Both the position numbers and the translations under genes were made by a program. This document shows positions 55,023 through 64,000 of a stretch of DNA of 64,000 bases, piece by piece. Numbering within the stretch: position 1 is the first letter of the stretch; each line of letters begins with the position of its first letter. Below the pieces are notes generated by a model that ran no database searches, had not been told where the DNA came from, and saw only the letters and a list, made by a program, of their open reading frames with translations. Where the stretch lies: positions 4,032,501-4,096,500 of the forward strand of contig NC_056034.1 in NCBI RefSeq assembly GCF_004379255.2, written 5' to 3'. Origin of the DNA: Salvia splendens (lineage: Eukaryota > Streptophyta > Magnoliopsida > Lamiales > Lamiaceae).

Positions 55023-57101
55023 CTATGCTTGATGGTGCCGAACTGATTGCTCGGCACTTTTAAGCGCAATCTGCAGACATTCTTTTGCTCTCTTTTGATC
55101 ACCTCGGATGACCGCTATCCCACCTTTAGTGGGGATCTTGATGGTGAGGTGATAAGTAGAGCAAACGGCCCGAACTGTGTTGAGCCAGTCCCTCCCCAGG
55201 ATGACGTTGTACGGAGACCGAGCTTTCACCACAAAGAACTCGATCATCGTATTGGAGCTTGTAGGCGCTTTTCCCACCGTGATCGGAAGGCTGATAATAC
55301 CTTCAGGGCGGGTGTCCTCCTGGGCGAAACTTTTTAGAGGAAGTGGAGCCGGACTGAGCCGAGCTGGATCCACTTCCATTTTATCGAAACATTCTTTAAA
55401 AAGAATGCTGACTGACGCTCCTGTATCCACAAATACTCTGTGGACCAGTTTGTTTGCCACCCCGGCTTGAATGACAATAGCGTCTTGGTGAGGAGAGATG
55501 GCTGGGACGGGATCGGCATCTGAAAATGTAATCACTTCGTCTTTCTTCAGCCTTTTATGTGTTGGTTCCTCTTGATTGGAACCTCTGCGTTCTGCTTTTA
55601 GGGACGACTTAGTCTTCCCGGCAGGGAGAGCATCAATAGTCAGGATTACTCCATCATATTGCGGCTCGTCGTCGTCTTCGGGATCCTCATGCCTTTTCGG
55701 ATCCTGAGGATTGCAGTTCGCACCTCTCTGCTTTTTGTTCTTTTTCGGCTGCTTGCTTTGGTATTTTTTTAACGTTCCTGTTTTCACAAGAACATCAATA
55801 CCTGCAGCCAAATCTCGGCACTCCTCGGTATCATGACCGTGGGTGTGATGGAAGGAGCAATATTGATCCTGAGGTCGCCGCGCGGCTGATTTTGTCATCC
55901 GCTTTGGTCTTTCGAACATATCGGAATGTAGTTCGAAAATTTCCGCTCTTGACTTGTTCAGCGGTACGAACTGAGCGGGCGGCTTCTCGGGGTTGAGACG
56001 TGGTCCCAATCTGCCTTGTACCGGTGCCCTTTGAATTCTTTCAAAAGGAGTTCGGCGAGGAAGCCTCTGATCGCTATGATCGGGCTTCTTTTCGTCTCCT
56101 CGGGATGAGCTGTCTAAAGACCGTTTTCGACGGTCTGCCTCATCCGCACGGGAAAACTGGTCCGCAATGTCCCACATTTCTTGAGCTGTTTGCGGACCGC
56201 ACTCCACGAGCTTTCTGTAGAGAGCTCCGGGCAGGATTCCATTTTGGAATGCCGAAATGACAAGTAGATCATTGAGATTATCTACTTGTAGGCATTCTTT
56301 ATGGAATCTCGTCAGGAAGTCGCTGATCTTTTCGTCGCGACCTTGACGTATAGAAAGCAGCTGAGCCGAAGTGATCCGGGCTTCTGCTTTCTGAAAGAAC
56401 CTCCTGTGGAAAGCATCCATTAGATCTCGGTAGGATCTAATGCTGCCTTGAGGAAGGCTGTCGAACCACCTTCTGGCGTTCCCGATGAGCAGCTCGGGGA
56501 ACAGTTTGCACATATGGACCTCATTGAGACCCTGGTTCGCCATATTATATTGATAGCGTCCCAAGAAGTCATGAGGATCCTCTAGCCCGTCATAAGTCAT
56601 TGACGGTGTCCGGTAGTTCCGCGGCAAAGGAGTTCGGGTGATGTCGTCCGAGAACGGAGTCTTTAATGCTCCGTACATGGCGAACCCGACATCTCTTCGG
56701 TACGGAGGAGATGGAGTTCTCCTGTGGTTCCGGTACCGAGGAGGAGCAGGAGCATGTTGAGGTTGAGGATTCTTTCTCCTGGAAGACACGTCACTACTGC
56801 GGTAGTGACTTTCATGTCTGGATGAGGAGGGAGAATCCGCCGTTGTCTTCTCCGGCTGTTGGCTCTTCTGCAGGAAGGTTAAGAACTCCTCCTGCTTCTC
56901 GGCCAAGAACAGCTTGACAGCTTCATTTAAATTGGGCTGCTGGGAAGACTCGGTGCGATGACTCCTGGAGTGGCTTGCTCCTTCTTCGTGAGAACCGGAG
57001 GTAGATGTCTCCCGAGGCCGTTTTTCAGACCTGCGAGCTGGACTAGCTTCCTCACGGTTATCACGAACGGTATTATGAGTGTTATGTGATCTGGTATGCA
57101 T
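55023..57101 (-). CDS. Gag-protease polyprotein of Tat copy 2
   Basis: 692 aa from the ATG at 57101; the longer open frame to 57233 runs back through the primer site into the LTR and is not a real start. Gag capsid domain, knuckle-like 'CSFHHTHGHDTEEC' (C-x2-H-x4-H-x4-C), and aspartic protease 'VDTGAS'. Slightly shorter than copy 1, which duplicates an arginine/proline-rich segment ('DQGHPRRTPF' twice). The TAG stop (55025-55023) is followed by CAATCA, and the frame is open into pol. Confidence 0.93.
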   Translation of the reverse strand: MHTRSHNTHNTVRDNREEASPARRSEKRPRETSTSGSHEEGASHSRSHRTESSQQPNLNEAVKLFLAEKQEEFLTFLQKSQQPEKTTADSPSSSRHESHYRSSDVSSRRKNPQPQHAPAPPRYRNHRRTPSPPYRRDVGFAMYGALKTPFSDDITRTPLPRNYRTPSMTYDGLEDPHDFLGRYQYNMANQGLNEVHMCKLFPELLIGNARRWFDSLPQGSIRSYRDLMDAFHRRFFQKAEARITSAQLLSIRQGRDEKISDFLTRFHKECLQVDNLNDLLVISAFQNGILPGALYRKLVECGPQTAQEMWDIADQFSRADEADRRKRSLDSSSRGDEKKPDHSDQRLPRRTPFERIQRAPVQGRLGPRLNPEKPPAQFVPLNKSRAEIFELHSDMFERPKRMTKSAARRPQDQYCSFHHTHGHDTEECRDLAAGIDVLVKTGTLKKYQSKQPKKNKKQRGANCNPQDPKRHEDPEDDDEPQYDGVILTIDALPAGKTKSSLKAERRGSNQEEPTHKRLKKDEVITFSDADPVPAISPHQDAIVIQAGVANKLVHRVFVDTGASVSILFKECFDKMEVDPARLSPAPLPLKSFAQEDTRPEGIISLPITVGKAPTSSNTMIEFFVVKARSPYNVILGRDWLNTVRAVCSTYHLTIKIPTKGGIAVIRGDQKRAKECLQIALKSAEQSVRHHQA

Positions 57102-57156
57102 TTTTTGGGGTGGAAAAGGGTCAAAAATTCGCTTTATCACAAATTTTGTTCTCTGT

Positions 57157-57174
57157 TTCCCACAGACGGCGCCA
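57157..57174 (-). promoter_or_regulatory. Primer binding site of Tat copy 2
   Basis: Same 18 bases as at 8160-8177, one base inside the 5' LTR. Confidence 0.8.
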
Positions 57175-57175
57175 G

Positions 57176-57847
57176 TGATGAATCGGCGAATTTTTGATGT
57201 TTGTAAATGCAGGAAATAAATGAAGATCAACACAGGGATTTTACGTGGTTCGATTTACTGATGTAAATCTACGTCCACGGGGAGAAATGGGGGCAGGTTT
57301 GTATTGCTTGATCTGCGAAATACAGCTTACAACACTGGCCTGCTTTATGATATTCTCTCTAGAGAGCTTTTTAGAATTTTACAGAAGAAGTTATCTATCT
57401 GACCTAGGTTCTATTTATACAGTGAACCAAGATCGTGGCATGCAGCATTTATTAGGTAGTGGATGTCGTGGAGATCGTGGCGACTTTGCATGGGTCCACT
57501 ATCCTGCATGAGTTAATGACTGCTTGACACCACTAAATAGATCGTCGGTGTAGTGGAGGTGGAAATCTTGCATGAGTCCACTATCTCCTAGTTCGGTCGA
57601 ATACTGAGACCGAACTGCTGAATTATTGCCGAGCAGCTTTTGCCGATCTGAGAGTAGAGCTTGATGCCGACCTGAGAGCAGAGCTTGATGAGTTGGCTTT
57701 CACCGAGCTGTAGGCTGGGGCCGAACTCTTTGGTTGTGCCGAACTGAACTCTTTAGTCACGCCGGACTGATACTCTTTAGTCATGCCGAACTGATACTCT
57801 GTCTTGGGCTTTACTGCTGTTGGGCTTGTTTAGTACGTACTCCATCA
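57176..57847 (-). repeat. 5' LTR of Tat copy 2
   Basis: 672 bp, reading the same as 50266-50937 by eye. Confidence 0.95.
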
Positions 57848-57852
57848 GTCAT

Positions 57853-59045
57853 CTTTATTTGTTTAATACTATAGAATTTATTTTCTTCTTTCTCCCTATT
57901 TAAATATTGAATTACATTTTTCTCATTATTTCATTGTATTCAATAATTCTATCTAAATTCTTGTGTCATTAGAATAGTCGATGTATTATTTGAATTTGAT
58001 GAGTTTGAATTTTTGGAAAAAATATCACAAATATTTAACTATTTTGTTTCAATAAAATAACATTCCACTTTTCGTTGGTATTTACTTATACCAAAAATAA
58101 TTATTGTCGCTAGAATTATGTTTTTCCATGCATGATATACAGTTTATTTATTTATAATTATATATTTATTTTTCACAATTAACGGAGTAAAGTTGGATAT
58201 TGTAGTAAGTACTTTGTTTGTGTGTGATTAGAATCATCATCCCTTGTGTTAACTAATAGTATGTCTATGTCAACCAAACTTCAATTTTGTTTTTAGTTTT
58301 TCACTTTGCATTAATTTGATTCTCAACAATCCACTCCCACTTTGGAATTACTAATTCCGTATATGTAGTGTTACATGATTGGTATAAGATGCAACTACCA
58401 TAATAAGATTATTGTTTTTCAATACTCAAAATGTTGAAAATTACAAGAGAATATTAATACACTTAAAAGTTAAACCCCCAAAAACTAATAATTACTTTAT
58501 TAATGGTCTATAATGAAAAGGAGGTTGATAAGAGACATAATTAATGTAGTGGATCCTCATGAATTGTGACGAGTCCCATTTTCAGGATTTACTTCAATTT
58601 TTTTATAGCGTATACAGTATATAAAATGGAATGTTTATTAGTGATCCTTAATTGAAATGAAAGCTACTTTGCATTTGAGGTGTCGTTGGAGATGGGTCAT
58701 CACTCAATCATCTCTAGTGAGGAAAATATTTGGTTGATATAAACGCTCAAAAATATTCAAGAACGTAGTAATCAACAATTAAGCTCGAATAACTTATTAT
58801 TTTGCAAAAGCAATGTTATTTTGTATTTTTGTTGGAGTATTTGACTATATTATTATAATTTTCAATTTAACCATTGTAGGACAATTAAAAAAATTATCAT
58901 TTTGTATTCCATTTTCAAATGTTATAAAATTGATTAGAAATCAACAAAATATTATTTAGATAACAATAATTCTTAATTAATTAATTTAGATTATTTACAA
59001 TATGAAAAGAACAAACTCATGATTAGGGTATGCTAGCTAAGGGCA
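57853..59045. other. Intergenic, AT-rich
   Basis: No gene or clear repeat recognised. Confidence 0.4.
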
Positions 59046-59048
59046 TAA

Positions 59049-60523
59049 GGGCATCCGCAACGCTGGAGCGTTGCGGTGCCGATGCCGTGCCGCCGGAACG
59101 GTCCCGCCAAGGACCAGCGTTGCAGCCTCCGAACCGTCGCCGATCCGTGCCTATGCCGTGCCGTGGGTCGTTGCCGCGGCACGCGGCACGACCCGTTCCG
59201 CCACGCGCCGAGGCGACGTGGCGGCCTCCCATTCGTCACGTGAAGCCCACTCGCTGCCCCGCGAGTGGGTTTCATTTTTTGACGCAATAATTAAATTTTT
59301 TTTTAAATTCGAATTTAATTAATAAAAAAAAATTTGCAATGGTATTATGACCGTTTTTTGTATCCGTTTTTTAATTTTTTTATTTTTTTTAATTTATTTA
59401 CTCTATAAATACTCCTATTTCATACTCATTTCACTCACAAACACACATCTATTCCTCTCAAATCCTCTCTATTTCCACCCCAATTTTCATCTCAAATCAA
59501 CTCTGTTTTTCTTCTCCCAAATTTAATCAAACTAATGGATCCTTTTGAACAAATGCGTCAAATATTGGCACAATCACTTGAAGAAGATCGACGACGGGAG
59601 GCGGAAGAAGCCGCGCCTCCCCAACGACGCTCCCGTACGTACATCCATCGTAACCGGGAAGAAGCCGCGCCTCCCCAACCGTTATACTCGAGGCCGTTGC
59701 CGACCCACCGCCTTTGGATCTGGCACGCGTACTTCGGGGTCCCCGGGTCGAACAACGACGTAAACGTGCTCCAACAGTCCGACCTCTTGACCGAAGTTTT
59801 GGATGGTAAAGCGCCGACGATCAACTTCGTCGCCAACAACCGGCTTTATAAAATGGGGTACTATCTCGCCGATGGCATCTACCCGAAGTGGCCTACCTTC
59901 GTGAAGACGTGCAGTGGGTCTACGAACCCAAAGCATGCTCTTTTTGCGCAGAAGCAGGAGGCTGCTCGCAAGGATGTGGAGAGGGCGTTCGGGGTTCTCC
60001 AATCGCGCTTCAACATCATCAAAGCCCCCGCTCGTACGTGGTTCATGGAGAACATGGTCGACATCATGTATACGTGCATAATCTTGCACAACATGATTGT
60101 CCAAGACGAAGGACCCGAGGCGGGAAATTGGTTCGACCCCGAATCCCCCGGAAGCTCAACCGCAAGTAGTCCGCCTCGAAGTGGAGCGCATCCGTCTATA
60201 CAAGAACGGTTATCTGTTCGTGCAAGGACACGCGACTCTAGCGCCCACACCCAACTCCAACAGGATCTAATTGAGCACATTTGGACAAACTTTGGCGGAT
60301 GAAATTATTAAAATTGTGTACTTTTATTTTTTTAGGATTTTAATTGTGTGCTTTTTAATTTTTTTAAGTTTAAGTTGTAACTTTGTTTTAATGTTGTGTA
60401 TTTTTTAATAAAGTGTGTGTGTTTTTTATTAAAGTGTGTTTTTTTAATTGAATTGAGTTGGAAATAAAAATAAAAAATGAAATTGAATGAATAGTAATTT
60501 AAGGAACGGTTAAGGAACTGGCC
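59049..60523 (+). mobile_element. PIF/Harbinger element with deleted transposase
   Basis: TAA duplications at 59046-59048 and 60524-60526. Ends 'GGGCATCCGCAACG' and, on the other strand, 'GGCCAGTTCCTTAACC'. Subterminal regions match those of 29915-31827 (opposite orientation), so both belong to one family. Leader with 'ctctataaatactcc' near 59400. Carries a shortened transposase ORF. Confidence 0.82.
59535..60302 (+). pseudogene. Truncated PIF/Harbinger (ALP1-like) transposase
   Basis: 255 aa. The N-terminal 60 residues include a repeated 'REEAAPPQ' segment and are joined to 'RLWIWHAYFGVPGSNNDVNVL' (second catalytic Asp), 'YYLADGIYPKW' and 'RKDVERAFGVLQSRF' (catalytic Glu). The helix-turn-helix part and first Asp are missing, as in the copy at 20319-21035, with a breakpoint at nearly the same place. 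Not expected to be active. A retained DNA- or protein-binding role is possible but unsupported. Confidence 0.8.
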
Positions 60524-60644
60524 TAATGCCAGGAGAGAGATTAATGCCAACGGCAACACCAAACACTTAAACAGGTTCAATCACATAACTTCAATAATAA
60601 GCATAAATTGAACGATTGTCATGCTCACTAAAAACAAAAGAAGT

Positions 60645-60820
60645 CATGACAAGCACAGACTTATAGTATCCAGAACTTTATAGAGCAAGCTGCTATCGGT
60701 CAAGCGGGAGGTTATTAATTGAGACTCACTCCATGTCCCAAGTGCACATTGGACTTTGTATAGATCGGGATTTGTATTTGTTGCAAAAGCAGAAATTTCA
60801 CAAGGAAGTACCTCGCTTAA
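60645..60820 (-). pseudogene. Possible decayed exon of an unrecognised gene
   Basis: On the minus strand a frame reads 'LYKVQCALGTWSESQLITS' and continues 'RLTDSSLLYKVLDTI' before a stop, preceded by 'CEISAFATNTNPD'. The composition is protein-like and more balanced than the surroundings, and an AG acceptor-like site precedes it near 60820. I do not recognise the family. It lies just beyond the right end of the PIF element. Chance coding similarity is possible. Confidence 0.3.
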
Positions 60821-60829
60821 CCTTCACAG

Positions 60830-63800
60830 CTGGATGCAAAAAAGTGTTTCGTGTTAAATTTTGCATTGAAATTGGATTTCTTTTTCATTTGATTTGATAT
60901 TTTGCAATGAAATTGGATTTCTTTTTCATTTGATTTGATGGATTACTTTTTCATTTGATTTGAACCAAGTACAGTCATATGAGTTGTAATGCACGTAAAA
61001 TTGAACATTTAGCTTTAAAATATTACAATTAAGAAAGAATAATCTCATACTATATGAATATTAAGCACACGCATGGCTCTCCGGGAATTTCTCTTTTCCC
61101 TCTAGCCTCGATGGCTGAAGACTGGAGTTCACCTATGATAAATTTGTTGTATGTATTAAATAAAGTCCAAAATTAAAAAATTTATTTGTTTCAAGCTATC
61201 AATTTTTTTATACTATAAGATTTTATCTGCAATATGAATAAATAGCAATCACTACATTCATAGTATTTAATACTATATAGTCCATAACGTTTGTGTGTAT
61301 ACTATGCGCGCCACCCTTTGTTGATTTGAGTATTTAATTTGTTGAATGAAAACAATATATAACTTTGAAATTGAGCATTTTGTTGAATCGAAAAAATATA
61401 AAACTTGAATCTTGTGGTGAAAAATATGTTAATTATGATTAAATCAATGTGATTTTTTTTCGTGATACATCCGTAATTGCATTCGTGACATAAAATGATA
61501 AATAACTATCACGAATTAATTGTCGTTTGAATCATGAATTGACAAAACAAGATGTACTATATAATAGTTTTATTTTATAATACCCGAGTAGATCGGACTA
61601 ATGCTATATTCTACTCCATTTCTTAGTAAATGCATTCATGATTATGAGAATTCAATAATGGGAGTATTTTAATGATATTAAATTAGTAATTAAATGCAAA
61701 AAATTTACAGACTTTGTATGCATTATTTTAATTGGCTATTATTAAATGCTATTGTATTATTCTATGCCAGTATTTTATTATGGACTATTTGCCCATTCTT
61801 GGAGGTTCATTGTTGTTTATGCACATGGACTACATGTTACGATAACTTGTACGCTTGTTTGTCGTATATAGTATTTGGTTTCAAACTTGTTAGTAACAAA
61901 TGATTAGAAAAAACATTGGACTTTTAAATTATTTTTTTATATATATCAACATTGGACTTTTAATGTGTTATCAGTCCATCTCAAATCTTAAAACTGTAAT
62001 TACAAGTAGGGAGTGCAAGAAACTCAACTCGTATATTATACCAATCCAAAATACTTAATAATTGAGATGATTAGAGCATTGTTTCGGTTTTGAATTCGGA
62101 TTAGGTATGAATTTTGTGGGCTACGAACCACTTATTGATCACACCGGAAAAACTCAGTTTGCAACAAAAAATTATATTAAGTGTCCTGTCAAATTATTAT
62201 GTGGTACTTTAAAATTAGTGTCATTCATTGAGTAACTTTTAGTATCCTTTTATTAAAATTATGGTGAACAACCAATTAATATTAGTAGACATTGATTTAA
62301 TTTCGTACTATGGTATTTAATTAACATAGGTGTATATAGTATTTACAATATCTTCGGAATTTGCTAGAATCTCTATGACGAAGTATTGGTGTCAGACTGT
62401 ATATAATTCCACCACTTAAATAGGTAGTGGAGTAGTATTATACTATGACAAATAAAGGAAAATTGTACGAAAATCACTTGATTAACACCATTACTTTAAA
62501 TTTACTAGATTCGTCGTCCCTCTATACACGATAAAAAAACTAGTAAAATTATTAAGTAAAAAAAATACAAAAATTAAATGTAATCAGAAATCATAATTAT
62601 ATTAGTCAAACTTTTAATTTTTTATAAGAAAATATTAAATAACAAGTGTAGAGAGTTGGATTTTTTTGAAAGAATAACTAGATACTCCTTATTCGCTCAT
62701 TGAATGTGTGTCTATACAAAAATATACTCCTGCGTCCCTCCTCACTAAGTGAAGTATTTCTTTTCAGGGCGGAATATAAAAAAAATAGATTTTATTAGTT
62801 AAGTGGAAAGAATAAATTAAGATGGATGAAAAATAGAGAGGAAAAAGTAGGAGATGAAAAGCTAAAAAAGGAATTACTCACTTAGCTTGTGATGTCCGAA
62901 AAAGAAATATGAATCACTTAACAAGAGACGGATGTATATTCTTGGAATTCTCTCATTAAAGATCTAATTATAGTTATCTTAGTACACTAAAAAAAATTTA
63001 CTCCTTCTGTCCGTGTAATAATTCATATCAATACATTTTTTTTTCTGAATTTAATTTAAGTTTTCTTTAACTTTTTCTCAACTGAATTGACCAAAAACAC
63101 ATCTCTTTCTATTCAAGAGCAGCGATGTGAATCGTGAACCAATGACCTGATAAACTAGAGTAAATTAAGTTTTAAAAAATGATACTATATTAATAAATAA
63201 TAACCCCACTAAATACTAGCTTCATTTTCCACTCATTGAGACAAAACATGTTTCTTCCAGAAAAGTACAGGTTAATTAATTTAGGACCTAGAATCCTATT
63301 CTTAGTTTTTATGATTAATTCCATTTTGTGCATGCAGCTGGTTTAGTAGGGTAGGATGGTTAATTAAGGATTGAGTATTATTGGACTTGCAACAAAAAGT
63401 CTACTCCTAATTCTCCATAACCCAACGATTAGGCATGCTCATAATTCATTATTATGGGTCTTTATTTTTTTAATATTTACCCAATATTTAACTTATGTAT
63501 GGCCTTCATTTCAACGAGTGCAACAGAATAATAATTGTTACTTTTCTACCTATGAGACTCCGCCGTCATACATTTATTAAGTTCAACAAGGGGTTAAATG
63601 AAAGTTAAAGATCTAAGGGAATTGATTATTAAGTGCTACTGTACTCCATATATGAGATGATAATTATATTTAATACTACTTATTTATTACATTGATTATA
63701 TTTCTCACATACATGGGTGTTAATATATTGGACGGAAGGAAAGGAAAAACAAGAAAAAAGGTTAACAAGATTTTGGTATGGAGAAAATGTTTGGTCCTAC

Positions 63801-64000
63801 CAAACTGCGTTATTTAAGTTTACTATAGAGATGTAAGAAGAAATATTAAATAATCGAAAGGGAAAGAAAAAGAAGTTAAATTATGAGGCATGGCCCCATC
63901 AATGAGTGAGTCAATAAATAAGGTGAAAATAATCTTCATCTACCAAACCTTTTTGGTACATTTTCATCATTTTGCATATATAATATTGGAGGGGTCAATT
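60830..64000. other. AT-rich intergenic with one probable Stowaway-like MITE
   Basis: A ~215-bp segment at about 62725-62938 starts 'actcctgcgtccctcctcac' and ends 'aacaagagacggatgta', resembling Stowaway-like inverted ends. A short direct repeat ('attggatttctttttcattt') occurs at 60865-60950. No gene is recognised. Confidence 0.4.

Larger units (their letters stand above)
50266..57847 (-). mobile_element. Complete Ty3/gypsy (Tat-lineage) LTR retrotransposon, copy 2
   Basis: 7,582 bp on the minus strand, with identical-looking 672-bp LTRs and a perfect duplication GTCAT (50261-50265, 57848-57852). Gag-pro and pol are intact and very close to copy 1. Only ~790 bp separate pol from the 3' LTR, against ~4.3 kb in copy 1: the antisense gene is absent. 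The LTRs are homologous to those of copy 1 but clearly diverged (longer, with extra repeats of 'gactaaagagt.cagt.cggc'). Confidence 0.95.

Noticed and set aside
59023..59322. Several overlapping ORFs in a GC-rich block
   Set aside because: PIF subterminal region open in most frames because of base composition.
61694..61903. 69-aa hydrophobic ORF
   Set aside because: Isolated, AT-rich, without flanking gene signals or family features.

Overview
This is a nuclear chromosome segment from a flowering plant, probably a eudicot. The evidence is an AT-rich background, a three-exon TIR1-type auxin receptor with a miR393 site, two CC-type glutaredoxins (a land-plant class), Tat-lineage Ty3/gypsy and Ty1/copia retrotransposons, and many PIF/Harbinger, hAT, Stowaway and Mutator-like elements. 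The species cannot be fixed from this sequence alone. No bacterial, organellar, rRNA or tRNA genes were seen.

Host genes are few: a secreted leucine-rich-repeat protein (1588-2784, +), two small CC-type glutaredoxins (19495-19803 and 37266-37565, both +) and TIR1 (45454-48778, -, three exons). A possible decayed exon lies near 60645-60820. These genes do not form an operon or pathway cluster; the glutaredoxins are paralogues of one class.

The rest is transposon-dominated. 1-662 is the 3' end of a gypsy LTR. 5468-7378 holds a PIF-type MITE and a repeat-bearing MITE with a hAT MITE nested in it. 7547-18551 is a complete Tat-lineage retrotransposon (11 kb) with identical 612-bp LTRs, a perfect GTTTG target-site duplication, intact gag-pro and pol, and an antisense multi-exon gene between pol and the 3' LTR. 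20066-21488 is an internally deleted PIF element. 22010-22430 is a foldback. 23362-28449 is a decayed copia element carrying a SINE. 28585-29624 is a hAT-type element. 29915-31827 is a PIF element carrying only the Myb/SANT-like ORF. 33249-35180 is a PIF element carrying an apparently intact transposase. 38797-43262 is a probable solo gypsy LTR broken by a Mutator-like MITE, a mobile-domain (PMD) pseudogene and a PIF fragment. 43280-43935 is a hAT MITE. 50266-57847 is a second complete Tat element (minus strand) with identical 672-bp LTRs and TSD GTCAT but no antisense gene. 59049-60523 is another deleted PIF element.

The most interesting material is in the two young Tat elements. In both, gag-pro and pol are in the same frame, separated only by a UAG in a CAR-YYA context, which suggests stop-codon readthrough. 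The larger element also carries a convergent antisense gene whose splice sites restore one long frame. The PIF copies show a split coding capacity and deletion breakpoints with filler DNA.
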